Source of the DNA: Pezicula radicicola
Taxonomy: Eukaryota > Ascomycota > Leotiomycetes > Helotiales > Dermateaceae
NCBI GenBank assembly: GCA_003008705.1
Contig: PDUO01000038.1
Location: 372,001 to 436,000 of the forward strand
Direction of reading: 5' to 3'
Length of the DNA: 64,000 nt
Both the position numbers and the translations under genes were made by a program. This document shows positions 1-10,967 of the stretch, in pieces. Below the pieces are notes generated by a model. That model did no database searches, was not told where the DNA came from, and saw only the letters and a list, made by a program, of their open reading frames with translations. Within the stretch, counting starts at the first letter, position 1; every line of letters begins with the position of its first letter.

Positions 1-3000
1 TGGCATCGACACACATGGCGGACTTGTCAAAGATCTTCACGAGGAGACTAAGACCAACAACTCGCAACTCACAACGGCCATTGAAGCCCTCGCTGCAGGC
101 GGAGTGGCAGGAGCCGGTGCAGGAGCGCTGACTTCAAATAGCGACGACGATAAAGAGCTTTTAACCTCAATCCAAACAATTGTCACATCGTCGTCCGAAA
201 AGCTCGATTCCATCTTCTCCCAACTAGACATTAACCAAACAACCCTCACCACATCCATAACTTCTCTTTCCGATGAACTCAAAGCTGAAATAGATGCCTC
301 ATCTACTGACCTTAACACCACTATAACAACGCTCTCCGATGAGGTACACTCAGCCGTAACTGATATTAAGGGCTTAGAGGGGAAGGTTCAAAGTCTTGAT
401 GGCCATGTTGAGATTACAGCAAGCCATGTTGGAGAATTGCTTGATGGTGTTCATTTGAACGATAAGGGTGTTTTCCAATTGGCGGAACATGCCGTTACTG
501 CTAGCCATGTAGGCGTAGGAAGAATAGGCGTTGCTAGTGCTGGCTTGGCTGGATTAGGTGGTATTGCTGCTGGTGCCGCAGGCATGCACGCTTTGGAGAA
601 TAATTCTGATGATATTCCCGAGGGGATCGCAGTCGAAGAAGCTAAAGGACTTGACCCGGTTACCGAAGAATCAGAACCTTCTGACGAGTCTAAGAAAATC
701 GAACCGGAAGCCGAAGTAATAGCCGATGAGCCCGTCGATGAAACTCCAGAAGAAGTAGCTGCCTTAGATCCGCAATTAACTGATGATGCAATTATACAAG
801 ATACTCCAAGCGAGCAAGAGATCGAACCCGAGTTGCAGGAGCCGGAGCCCGTCTTGGAGGAAGCAGCTCCTATCGTTGAAGAGGATATAAAGGAAATTAA
901 GTCAGAAGAATCAACTAGCCAGGAGCCCGAGCCCGAGCCCGTAATCGAAGACTCAGCCCCGGAGCCGGTGGTGGAAGAGAGCAAAGAAATCGAGCTTGAC
1001 GAACCAGCTTCGGCGGTGCCAGTCGAGGAGGAGAGCAAGGACATTGAGCTTGACGATCCAGTTCTAGTTGAGGGGGAGAGCAAGGACATTGAGCTTGACG
1101 ATCCAGTTCTAGTTGAGGNGGAGAGCAAGGACATTGAGCTTGACGATCCAGTTCTAGTTGAGGGGGAGAGCAAGGACATTGAGCTTGACGATCCAGTTCT
1201 AGTTGAGGAGGAGAGCAAAGAAATCGAGCTTGAAGCCGAGCCTGCTTCAGATAATATTTTAGCCGAGCCGGAAAGCGAGGTAGTCGTTGATGAACCAGTG
1301 ATTTCGCCCGAAGGGACCGAGCAAGTCGCGGCAGACCCGATCCAGTCTCCAAGTGATGAGGCTGAACAAGCGTCTGATTTGGACAAAGTTACGGAGCTTG
1401 AGCACGTCGCTGAAGAAATTCCAGAATCTGAGGCCCAGGGAGACACTCCAGCCGCGCTTGAAAGTGATGTAGTTGCGGAGGATCCGGATCAACCGCTAAT
1501 GGAGGAGCCCAGTACCGAAAGTCCTGAAGAAATCAAAGAGATTGAAGATGACGCCATAATAGAGCCCGCGAGCAAGAATATCAGCGAGGAACCTGTCACG
1601 GAGGACATTGCAGCGACGCAACACAGCGAGCCGGAATTAGAAAAAGAGAGTGCGATTGAGGAAAGCCAAGCTGAGCCCGCGCCAGCAGAGACTCTGGCTG
1701 AGCAAAGCCATCCGGATATAGAAAGTGAGGTTGTACCCGAAGAAATTCTACCCGAGCAGGAATTAGGAGCTACTGCAAGCGAGCCAGAAATCGTGAAAGA
1801 TTTATCCGCAGACGATGCTCATCCCGATGATGCGGCAACCGAACCGGGTCAACCTGAGGAGGCCGTCGTTGAGGAACAAGCAAATGACATCCAGGAACCA
1901 GTCGAGACAGATTTGAATGATCAATCAATCCAAGAGCCTGTCCATGAAGAGGCATCGATTTCTGAGCCAGAAGCTCAAACAGGGCCAGAGCAGACTGCAA
2001 ACATAGACGAGGACCCAGAGGACGCTGAGGCCCGAGCAGAAATAGCCAGAATCAATGCTGAAATCATGGCCGAGATCGAAGCTGCCGAGAAGGCTGCTGC
2101 CGTAAAAGAGCCTGGACACGACGAAGGAAATGCTAACAAAGCAGAAGAAAACATTTCTGAGCACGGAGAAGATCCAGTAGAGCACGAGGCCATTCCAGAA
2201 ATTGATCCTTCCGAAGAGATCGCCGAGGAACACCATCCAGAAACTCCAACACAATCCCCCATAGATCACGAGGCTAGGTCAGAGACTCCAGTTCACCAGG
2301 ATGACTCACAGCATACACCACAACCAGCGGCTGGACAGGAGCAACACGAGTATTTCAACTCTGCAGATAATTCTCCAAGTGAGCCAGATGTTTCACCGCA
2401 TGGAGACTATCCAGAGCATGATCAAGAACAGGAACTCCCCTCTCGCGATGACTTTCCCAGGCATTACTCCGAATCCTCCCATGTGGCACATGATGGTTAC
2501 GAACAGCATGCACGACAGTCTGTCTTTGAAGAATCTTATCAACCAGAACAGTACGATTCTCAGGATATGCCAACCAACCTAGATTTTTCACAGCATACAG
2601 AGCCTCAAGTTCCCACACACGACGATGATACCCAGCATGAAATTCCCCAGTCTTTAGAAGAAGCCTATCATCCAGAGGCGGGGCAGGAGCAGGAGCAAGA
2701 GCCAACATTCTTCACCGAGCCCACCCACTCTCTAGACAGAGAGCTAGCACCAGAACATCAACTGTCTCCACCCTCGTCCGTTCCAGCGACACCACTCGAA
2801 CAAGGTGAAGCATCTCCCACCGCTCCGGCAGAGGCCTCAGAAGAACCGGATTCTGAGGCTCCATCAGCAAGCACATCTGCATTTGCAAGCCCGACAAGCC
2901 CAAGTTTCCCATCGAGCGGAAATGCAAGCCCGACAAAGAAAGGAAAGAAGGGCAAGAAGGAGAAGAAGGCTAAAAAGGCGAAGAAAGAGGCTTTCGTTTT

Positions 3001-3037
3001 CAATCCTGATGAGGATGAAGAGGGCGGTGCTGCTTAG
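1..3037 (+). CDS. Acidic, repeat-containing coiled-coil protein, 5'-truncated by window edge
   Basis: The frame is open from base 2 to a TAG at 3035-3037 (about 1,011 residues). No stop or convincing ATG lies near the left edge, so the start is outside the window. The first ~170 visible residues are Ser/Thr/Leu-rich heptad-like helices (coiled coil), followed by a short Gly/Ala-rich hydrophobic stretch around base 540-590. About 700 residues of Glu/Pro/Asp/Ser-rich, surely disordered sequence follow, with a tandem 15-residue repeat at 1028-1207. The tail is a Lys-rich block (KKGKKGKKEKKAKKAKK) followed by an acidic end. I do not recognise the family and assign no function. The composition would fit a scaffold or cell-periphery protein, but that is speculation. 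One base (1119) is N. Long minus-strand frames opposite it are artefacts of the GAG/GAA/CCA-rich codons. Confidence 0.85.
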   Translation, partial: GIDTHGGLVKDLHEETKTNNSQLTTAIEALAAGGVAGAGAGALTSNSDDDKELLTSIQTIVTSSSEKLDSIFSQLDINQTTLTTSITSLSDELKAEIDASSTDLNTTITTLSDEVHSAVTDIKGLEGKVQSLDGHVEITASHVGELLDGVHLNDKGVFQLAEHAVTASHVGVGRIGVASAGLAGLGGIAAGAAGMHALENNSDDIPEGIAVEEAKGLDPVTEESEPSDESKKIEPEAEVIADEPVDETPEEVAALDPQLTDDAIIQDTPSEQEIEPELQEPEPVLEEAAPIVEEDIKEIKSEESTSQEPEPEPVIEDSAPEPVVEESKEIELDEPASAVPVEEESKDIELDDPVLVEGESKDIELDDPVLVEXESKDIELDDPVLVEGESKDIELDDPVLVEEESKEIELEAEPASDNILAEPESEVVVDEPVISPEGTEQVAADPIQSPSDEAEQASDLDKVTELEHVAEEIPESEAQGDTPAALESDVVAEDPDQPLMEEPSTESPEEIKEIEDDAIIEPASKNISEEPVTEDIAATQHSEPELEKESAIEESQAEPAPAETLAEQSHPDIESEVVPEEILPEQELGATASEPEIVKDLSADDAHPDDAATEPGQPEEAVVEEQANDIQEPVETDLNDQSIQEPVHEEASISEPEAQTGPEQTANIDEDPEDAEARAEIARINAEIMAEIEAAEKAAAVKEPGHDEGNANKAEENISEHGEDPVEHEAIPEIDPSEEIAEEHHPETPTQSPIDHEARSETPVHQDDSQHTPQPAAGQEQHEYFNSADNSPSEPDVSPHGDYPEHDQEQELPSRDDFPRHYSESSHVAHDGYEQHARQSVFEESYQPEQYDSQDMPTNLDFSQHTEPQVPTHDDDTQHEIPQSLEEAYHPEAGQEQEQEPTFFTEPTHSLDRELAPEHQLSPPSSVPATPLEQGEASPTAPAEASEEPDSEAPSASTSAFASPTSPSFPSSGNASPTKKGKKGKKEKKAKKAKKEAFVFNPDEDEEGGAA
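1028..1207 (+). repeat. Four tandem 45-bp repeats inside the acidic protein
   Basis: Four in-frame copies encode the unit (E/G/X)ESKDIELDDPVLVE, at 1028-1072, 1073-1117, 1118-1162 and 1163-1207. They are nearly identical at base level, so the expansion is recent. Degenerate relatives (ESKEIELDEP and ESKEIELEAEP) flank the array on both sides. The only ambiguous base in the window, N at 1119 in codon GNG, falls at the one position where the copies differ (GAG or GGG), as expected from a collapsed or heterogeneous repeat. Confidence 0.9.
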
Positions 3038-3968
3038 TCTGGCAGTTACCGATGAGCTCTATTTGACAGAGGGAAAGAGAGATGTAATGAGATAATGTAT
3101 TGATGCGAGGAATGACTGATGGGAGGGAAATTTGTTTATCGGTTTACCTGTTGGTCTAAGGGTTGGCTTGGATTTAACAAATTCGGATGGATATGGAGGA
3201 GGAATATATTTTGAGGGGGGCGTTTGGCGTTTTGTTTTGTGTTTTGTGCGGCATTTTGATTTTGGATAATATATACCTCTGTCGTTTTTGCGAGTTTTTT
3301 CTATATTGCTAGATAGCTATTTATCTAGCGAATCTACCTAGCACTTTATATTACAACCTCGGTCTTCCTTCCGTTCCTTATTTTCTCGTGTAGGCAGGCT
3401 CTTGCGTAGAGTCTTAGCTTTCGAGTGCAAATTAATTATAACAAATTAGAAGGAAGTACAATTTAAAGTAGGGGTGTAGTAGGTATTTTCTTTTTATACA
3501 TATAATTTTACCTTGTTATAACTAGGTGGGTAGTGTACTTTAAGCTAGAGAGAGAGAGAGAGATAGTATAATATAAAGTAAAGTAATGAAGTTACAAAGA
3601 AGGTTCTCTAAAGATAGTTTTAATATAATATATTAAATAAATAATTTGCCTACCTAGTATACCTACTCTAGTCTAGGTATAGTACTATAGCTTATATAAT
3701 CTATTGATATACTTGTAGATAGATCTATTTACCCTACCTAACTTATTACATTAACACGTATTTATCTCCTCACAGTCAATAATCTTCAAATTAAATGATC
3801 TGTTCTATAAGCATGTATTCAACTACCTTACAGATGATTATAGCACCTTTTGTACTAGTAAGTAAGGAGTACTACCTATGGACCATCCAGACTCCATGCC
3901 AATCAATACCAAATGTCATATCATCAATGTAGTACTTATGCTCCCCCATAATGCAATGAATTATCCTA
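3038..3968. other. AT-rich intergenic region between convergent genes
   Basis: This is the 3' flank of two convergent genes. It is AT-rich, with a (GA)n microsatellite at 3547-3563 and many short TAGGTA/CTACCTA-like words. No coding frame or RNA gene was seen. Confidence 0.6.
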
Positions 3969-6304
3969 TCAATCAGCTTTTATTGCGCTAGGTTTGCATT
4001 AGCCTTCATTCTAGAAACATTGCCACCAATCATAGCTTTAGAAAGAGAGAAGGGATAAGGGAAAGACTTACCCGTAAATCCTCCGAATAAAAGCATAGGC
4101 CGTCAAAAAGCCCACTGTGCCTGTCAACAGCCCATATACAACACACGCCATGAAACTATAACTAAAGAAAAGCAGACTGCTAACGAAACCTTCAATATGC
4201 AACTTGGTAAAGAAATACCAGATGCAGTAGAGGAAAACCCATGCTGCGCTTCCACCACCAACGAAGAACGAGTGCCACCACCAGTTATAGTCCTCGCTGC
4301 ACAACTTTATATAAATGGAGACGATGGTGACTTCAGCAATGGTGATGATTAGGATTATTGAGACGACTGAGAGGAAGCCAAAGACATAATAGTAGCCGGA
4401 TTTATCTTGCCAAAGCGATTGGAAGACGAACAGGAGCTCGATAAAGATTACGGCAAAGGGAATTAGGCCGGCGATGAGGATGCTTTGAGGCGACCGAATA
4501 TACCAAGCTTGAGCAGGGAGTTGTCGAGGGACTGTTGTGGTTTTGGTTGGGTGCTCCCATGCACCAGTTCGGACGTAGCCGTACCATGATCCAGCGTAGA
4601 CAAGAGGAAGTTGGATGCACAGCCACAAGAAGACTATGCCGATAAGAGTACCAAATGGGAGAGCAGTGCTGGAAGCTTGAGCCCAGACGAAGAGGTTGAG
4701 GACAAATATCAGGGCGAACAGAAGACCTGGAAAGAGGGTTGCTGTCAAGAGAGTATTCTTCCGCCAGCTAAGTCCGCCGAAGGTTTTGTAGACTCGTCCT
4801 GAGAAATATCCAGAGAAGACACCAGCGAAGACAAAAAGTCCAACACCAACACTGACAAATCCACCACGAAAACTTGGGTTCAAGAAACCTAGGCTGCTCA
4901 AGAAGAGCAAGCCAAAGGCCATGAAAACAAGTTGCATGCCAGAGCCGATCAAAGGTGCAAGGAGATACCCGTAAGCAGGTGATCGGAATACATCGCCATG
5001 TAGCAACTTCCAGCCAGTGACATCTTCCAATGCATCTTCATCGCCGGATGAGATATCTGCATCAGTGCCTGCCTCGTCCCCAGTTTGATCGAGCAGACCA
5101 AGCCCCGACTTCTCGCCAGTTTTAGGGGTTCGAGCACCACTGCCAGGTCTAGATCTCCTCTTAAGCTTAGACTTCCCGTCTTCAATTGAACCAGCCGAAG
5201 CATCCTTGTAGGTCTTGATATCGCTTCGGATGGTTCTTGCCAGGATCATAGCCACGATTGCACTGAGAAGTCCAGAAATGATTAAAGAGTTGATAATCGC
5301 CAGCCAGTGAATCCGCGAACCCTCCTCTTGATTCACAAAGTACAAGTCCCATCTGTGATTCCACTCAATCTTCTCATCTTCGCGGAAATAGACTGAGTAG
5401 GTATAGGGAATGTCGAGAGTGGCTCCGTCATCAAGATCTGCGTCCGATTCCGGTGGGTGGTATGATGAATGTGGGTATTGTACAGAAAAGTCGGTCGAGT
5501 TTGGTCGCACGTATAATTCCATGGCCTCTTCCACCTCATGGACATCTGCTGGGCACCCTGATTCCAATCTGTTTCCTGGGCCAATGCTCTTCGTATAAAC
5601 CTCGAAGCCCACGATAACCTTGCCTCCTCGCTCCCCGTCCTTCCCTGGAGCCTTTCTGTAGCGGAGCACAATGGTAAGGTGATTATTGATGTAGTATCTG
5701 TGGTGGCCTGTTGGGGAGAGATCTGTGTAACCCATCTTGAAGCCCGCTGCGTAATATTTCCGTGTCTTATCCACTGTGACGAAGCTAGTGGCTCCTGGTA
5801 GGTTATCGACAATCCATTCTGCAACATATCCATCCTTGACCAATTCCCGGGCACGCTTTAAATCCCGCCGGTTAACTGTCTTACTGCATAGAAAGTTGCA
5901 CTCTTGATCCTCACCCATCACAAGCTCGATATCGGAAGTTGTGATTCGGTCCCCACGGAGAACTTCGCCCAAGTTCAAGGATATACTCTGGCCACTAAGC
6001 AGGTTCGTTGAAGCATGGCGTTGGCCGGTTGGAGGGCAAACAAAGGGAAGATCGTAGTATGCGTATTGTAATTGTGTATTATCGGAGTAGACTTTATTAA
6101 CGAGAAGAGGTATAGGTTCGCCTTCTTTGTAGCTCCTGACCGACCAACCTGCAGACGCCCAGTATTAGCCCCATGCTCTCCCTAGAAGTGAGGACGTGAA
6201 ATCCGGAGATGTATACCTGGTATGTAGAAAGCGTCCGTCTGCGAGATGGCCAGCAAGGAGACCAGCCATCCCCTGAAGCCTAATTGAACGTTGTTGGCCC
6301 TCAT
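3969..6304 (-). CDS. Transmembrane 9 superfamily (EMP70/nonaspanin) protein
   Basis: Endomembrane nonaspanin, a multi-pass Golgi/endosomal protein involved in sorting and adhesion-related trafficking in the family. Three exons: 6217-6304, 4072-6148 and 3969-3987, with introns 6149-6216 (68 nt) and 3988-4071 (84 nt), giving 727 residues. Exon 1 encodes a signal peptide ending at DAFYIPG, and the junction restores the family's FYxPG start of the lumenal domain. The lumenal domain (with YYDLPFVCPP) is followed by a first membrane helix near residue 310, a charged Ser-rich cytosolic loop, then about eight C-terminal helices. The long exon would stop at RRIYG inside a perfect GG/GTAAGT donor. Splicing to a 19-nt last exon instead gives the C-terminus GAIKAD, which fits the KxD Golgi-retention motif of this family. 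ATG at 6304 was chosen over an in-frame ATG at 6364 because it puts the signal peptide near the N-terminus. Confidence 0.92.
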
Positions 6305-7373
6305 GTTTGCTCGCAGTCCTGGCCTATGACTGCAATTGACTACCACCTGCGATACCCCTATCACGAAGATCAGCCGTCGCTATCCAAAGCTGCGATGGTG
6401 GTTGTCAATCCGGGGTGGTTGTGTAGTTGTGTGGTTCCTATCACGTTTCAGGAGTTGATCGTCAGCGCGTTGACGGGACAGCAGCACAGTTCAGCAGTTC
6501 GTTCGCGCTGTGCTCTCTTGCTACAGTAACGAGCGTAATTGGCACAGAGTACCGTTATGAACAAATGGAGTTGAGGGGGCGCTCTGATGTATGTTTGAAG
6601 AGATGTGTAGGAAGAGAAAGAAAAGATTCGAATTCTCCACAGGACGACGTACGCAAGACTAACTTGGCTCGTCAAGTGTCAAGTGTCGAGTGTCGAGTGT
6701 CGAGTGTCAAGAAGTCCAGTAAGTCATAAATCACAGTGCACCAGGAGGACATTCGGAGAAATTGCACGGGAATGCGGTGACGACGCTATTTTGGGCTTAG
6801 CTAGGCTGTATAGGGGATGGCGTTGAAGGGGCGATGGGCCCAAGCGAGAGCACTAATCTTCACTAATCTCACTAAATATCTTGACCCCTCCGGGCTGGCG
6901 TTGTGTAGCGCCCCCCTTAATCTTTGGGCTCGCCTCGAGTCAACCAACCACCCCAACCCCCTTTATATGCATTGTACTGTACTGTACTATACTATACACC
7001 TACCTATACCCGTACATTTGCTCGCTTGATCAGGGAATAATATCTTCCTTCTCCCTTTCACCAGTTGACTTGTACCTACACTTCCAGTACTTCACTACCT
7101 ATCTTATCGCTTTGGCCGTTGAACATCAAGTTTTCATAAAACCCGTCCGCGTCATCATCTGATCTACAAGCTTCAAACCCGTTACTTGCGGGTGGCTTGA
7201 GCTTGTGAGCCCGAGACTACTGTACCACCAACCAGGCGTCGTGACCCTGTCTCAGCACAGTCTTTGAAAACCACAGAACGCTTGCGGCATTTCTCGTATC
7301 TACAAGGACAACGCAACGTTTATACAAGAACCGTTTCGTCGTCAAACTCAAGAGGAATCCTCAGCAAGCAAAA
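6305..7373. other. Divergent promoter region with short tandem repeats
   Basis: Upstream region shared by the minus-strand nonaspanin and the plus-strand deoxyribosyltransferase gene. It holds a 7-bp tandem array, (A/G)AGTGTC x5, at 6674-6708 and a pentamer run, TACTR x4, at 6975-6994. The roughly 300 bases before 7374 are C/T-rich like a fungal 5' leader. No gene was recognised. Confidence 0.6.
6674..6708. repeat. 7-bp tandem repeat (RAGTGTC x5)
   Basis: Five head-to-tail copies of a 7-mer, two beginning with A and three with G, in the divergent promoter region. Confidence 0.85.
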
Positions 7374-7940
7374 ATGAGTAACGGCACAATGAAGATCTAC
7401 CTCGCAGGTCCTGATGTCTTTGAGAAAGATCCTATCGCTAAGGGCGCTGAGTTAAAGGCTCTCTGCTCAAAACATGGCGTTGTGGGACTTTACCCCATGG
7501 ATAATGAACTCTCTGATTTGGAGAAGGGTTCCCACGAGATGGCTTCACATATCCGGACTGCAAACATGGACCTTATCAGACAAAGCGACGCCATCATCGC
7601 CAACATGACTCCTTTCCGTGGTGCCTCTATGGATGTAGGAACAGCCTACGAGATGGGTGTAGCTGCTGCTCTGGGGAAAGTCGTTATTGGGTATACAGAT
7701 GACAGGAGATCTTATGTGGAGAAGGTATCAGCATTACAGAAAGTTGAGAGGGCTCAAGATGGATACTTGAGAGGTGAGAATGGGATGAGTGTTGAGGAGT
7801 TTAAAGGTGAGGATGGAAAGGGTGCAGTAGATAATCTTATGATGTGTGGTGGTGGCATGGATTCATCTTTGTGCAACTCAGCAGAAGAGGCCATCCAGGT
7901 TGTGATTTCGCAACTCAAGCTTAGAGGGGAGCAAAAGTAA
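7374..7940 (+). CDS. Nucleoside 2-deoxyribosyltransferase family protein
   Basis: Intronless gene for 188 residues. The family transfers the deoxyribosyl group between nucleobases (nucleotide salvage), or acts as an N-glycosidase on modified nucleosides. Visible hallmarks are the start strand KIYLAGPDVF (the YLAGP loop), an Asp-containing NMDLIRQSDAIIANM segment, RGASMDVGTAYEMG with the Glu expected to be the catalytic nucleophile, then GKVVIGYTDD. Length matches the usual 150-190 residues. ATG 7374 begins MSNGTMKIYLAGP; a second in-frame ATG five codons on could also serve. No signal peptide was seen, so it should be cytosolic. Substrate cannot be told from sequence. Confidence 0.88.
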   Translation: MSNGTMKIYLAGPDVFEKDPIAKGAELKALCSKHGVVGLYPMDNELSDLEKGSHEMASHIRTANMDLIRQSDAIIANMTPFRGASMDVGTAYEMGVAAALGKVVIGYTDDRRSYVEKVSALQKVERAQDGYLRGENGMSVEEFKGEDGKGAVDNLMMCGGGMDSSLCNSAEEAIQVVISQLKLRGEQK

Positions 7941-10316
7941 AATTCTAGTTGCGAGGAGAATATATCTTCAAACAATACAGTTTAAGCACTACGTGGAACA
8001 TGGTGAAATCTTGGTGTCAGCAAGGGAGAGCTCTTTTTCAGATTACCTCCTAGTCACTGAAGTGTTTCGAATCGCCAAGTTGATTAAAGTCGCTAAGTTG
8101 AGCTGAGTCTCTTAATAAATCTAAGCTAGGTCTAAAGAAAGAAGCAAAGCAACTTTAACAGTTACATCCTGTTAAACAGGACCTATCAACTCCTAAGTCA
8201 TTAGAATCTATACACGCATTATGCCTTGTTCGCGCAAAGCTGGTAGTCGGCCATTCATAGATTATCTTCAATTCTTAACATGCCTCTTTTGGCAAGGAGT
8301 TAAGAAACCTTAGATTTCGAACAAAAGCCAACCTCAAGAAGCCGTTTAAGGACTTATTTTGCATTTAGTGTGTTGTAACAACGAGGGAGTAGATGACAAG
8401 TAAAATAAGCGAGATCCTAGTAAGTAGTACTAGGGTTAGGAAGAGCTTAAGTGATACTGCTTGTCTTTACACTAGGAAATTCACCATCTAAGACACAGTT
8501 CAAGCATGTGCAATAAAAGTTCTAACTAGTGAATAGTTGTTACTTATAATACGAGACGTTTAAGCTGTGAATTAGAATAGGCAACTTAAAATGATTTCAG
8601 AAATTAGAATTATTATGTTAGAGATTTAAAGACTTTTATCAAAGTCAACCCTATAGACCTTTCTCCTAAAGGCCACGAAACAAGCTCGACAGCTTGTTGT
8701 GGAATCAAAGTAGCTGGAATAGACCAAGAGGGAGCGAGCCGCAGATCACACCCTATGACGCACAGCTTCGTAAACTATCATCTGTCACATTATAAAATGT
8801 CGACACCAACAGTTTATCTATAGTCCTATTATAAGTACCTGTTTCAAGGGAAGAAACCAGACAAAAACGATTATGTGTCAACTAGGTTTGTGGTGTTACT
8901 ACAAAGCTAGGATTTCGTTTGATCTTGCCTTGAAACATAGAGTGGCTAGACAACAATGTCTCCGTGAGATGCTTCGACAAGTACGAGTACTATAGTTTAG
9001 TGGAAACTGTAGAAGAAGGAAATATAATGCAGGCTATTCTGGCTGCAAGAGGAACTGGGGCAAACTAAATAATTTCTATATAAATAATATAATCAGTCCT
9101 TTACTACTGAACATATGCAACAAAATCTTATTAGTTCTCCAGAAGTTTGCTCTTTGTATAATAGAGTACACAAAGAACCTTATTACAAGTAGACAGGAAC
9201 AAAAGCGTATAGCGGCAGAATTGGACATTGTTAGCTAGTGGGGGCTACTTTTCCATGAGAAATGATGTTAGGAGCATGGAGTTATTTATTCATGAATTTA
9301 GAAACCAATTCTTGAATCTAGGCTATGTAGGATATGATTTATCTAATGTCTACTACTTTGTACTACTAATGACAACACTCTTATACTTGACAACCTACGA
9401 TGTACCTCACCGCTAATATTATATTCACAACAGCCATGATCTACCTCCATCTTGGACTTGCTTCATTAAACTTCTCATAGTCTTCTTTATTGACTAGGTG
9501 AGATGTGTGACTTCCTAAGCCTGCTGCTGTTACTATAGCCAAGTGCTTTATTCTCCTCGAAAGTCATGTCCTTTAATACAAAGTATAAACTTAGTGATTT
9601 GGCCCTAGAAGGCGACGATCTATACCCAGCCCAACTAGATTAAGCTATACCTATACTCAATTAACTTTTAGGACACTGAACCATAGGCGACTATAATACC
9701 TAGCTTGTTTAGAACTAGTAGTTCTTACTACCAAGAATAGGAAACAACTCCTAAGGATCAACGCTCTTGTATTCCTTAAATTAGAAGTCTAATTTAAATT
9801 CAGTATATCCTTACTTGGACTTACCCTTTACTAAGATCTCGAAATAATAAGTGGCTTAGGTATAGGTAAGTGAGTGCTTATAGTTATTGAAGTCTTTGAT
9901 CTATTGGGCTTAGGTATACCGAGATTATAATTAATACCTAGTATATTAGGCTGGGCCAGGTTGGCTAGTGGTTATTTACCTACCTAGGTACTATACGGCT
10001 TTAATATCTTCTACCCTTCTTACTTCTCTCTATTACTGCAAGAATTAATCTCATAAAGCCTCGTCCCCTTTACTTCTATAACCTTCTATTGTTTGTTAAA
10101 TTCCTTAACCCCGCAGCTATTGCATATGTCTTACTAAAAATAAGAGCCACTTTCTACACAGAGAATAAACTATAACAAAATCATAGTCATATTTTTTGCA
10201 ACTATTTTCAAATTTTAAGAATAAGAGAGACAATATCCCACCAACATACAAACCATCCCAAACCATCAACACCCTCCCCATCCCAAAAACAACTCCCCCT
10301 CCGACCTTCAAACCAC
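7941..10316. other. Gene-poor AT-rich stretch of about 2.4 kb
   Basis: Dense in stops in all frames; the longest frames (for example 9228-9416, 62 codons) resemble nothing known. There is a hairpin-capable sequence at 8673-8702 (CCACGAAACAAGCT, loop, AGCTTGTTGTGG). The composition fits decayed repeat DNA, but I cannot identify an element family or ends. Confidence 0.5.
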
Positions 10317-10967
10317 CTAAACAACATCACTCAAAGCCTTAGCCCCACTAATAGCCAACCCATTACCATCAGTCGGAATCTCCTGACTAGCAAAAGCAAG
10401 AAAGATCCCCTCCCAATGATCCTCACCCTCATCCATAAAATGCAAAATCAGCGCTCCATCCTGCGGTTTCCCATTCTCATATCTCGGTAAACTACCCTGA
10501 TTCATATGAACATCATGAATCCCATCCTTAGTACCATATTCCGATCCGAAAAGATAGATAGTTGCTTTCTTATCGATACTTGATTGTAAGATTGGACTGA
10601 CCATATCGATGATATCATTATTAGGACCTGGGACATCGGATTGTAAAATCTTTCCTTCGGAGATTGTGACTAGTCCATCTGTGTAATCGAGTCCTAGACC
10701 GTCGCCTTTCGAGATACTGTGGAATCCGGGAGAGAGTGCTTGGAGTTTTGTGGTGAGATTGTTGTTTAGATTGTTGTTGAGCCAGTAGACGAGTCGCGAA
10801 TCTTTGTCGAGGGATTTTACGTTGATTGCTGATGAATATTGGGTGCTTGAGCTCGAGTCGTCTTTAAATATCAAATTGATGTGTGGACTTTTGGCATCTT
10901 GTTTTGCTCTTTGAGCTGTGAAGGAGATGGGTGTTGCAACCCAGACACCGTAGCTAGGAATTGTCAT
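10317..10967 (-). CDS. DUF2278 (YukJ-like) protein
   Basis: Intronless, 216 residues. The protein begins with YGVWVATPISF and contains SPHINLIF, then AINVKSLDKDSRLVYWL, and the family hallmark GIHDVHMNQGS near residue 155. This order matches DUF2278 proteins (bacterial YukJ and fungal relatives), whose biochemical role is not established. The C-terminal part, HFMDEGEDHWEGIFLAFASQ, also follows the family. No signal peptide or membrane segment is seen. ATG 10967 places the conserved YGV motif at residue 6, as in relatives. Few similar genes are intronless single-domain cytosolic proteins of this size, so family assignment is safe but function is unknown. Confidence 0.85.
   Translation of the reverse strand: MTIPSYGVWVATPISFTAQRAKQDAKSPHINLIFKDDSSSSTQYSSAINVKSLDKDSRLVYWLNNNLNNNLTTKLQALSPGFHSISKGDGLGLDYTDGLVTISEGKILQSDVPGPNNDIIDMVSPILQSSIDKKATIYLFGSEYGTKDGIHDVHMNQGSLPRYENGKPQDGALILHFMDEGEDHWEGIFLAFASQEIPTDGNGLAISGAKALSDVV

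Noticed and set aside
451..1446. 331-codon frame on the minus strand opposite the acidic protein
   Set aside because: Product is Ser/Gly/Thr low-complexity produced by the complement of GAG/GAA-rich codons; the plus frame is longer and coherent.
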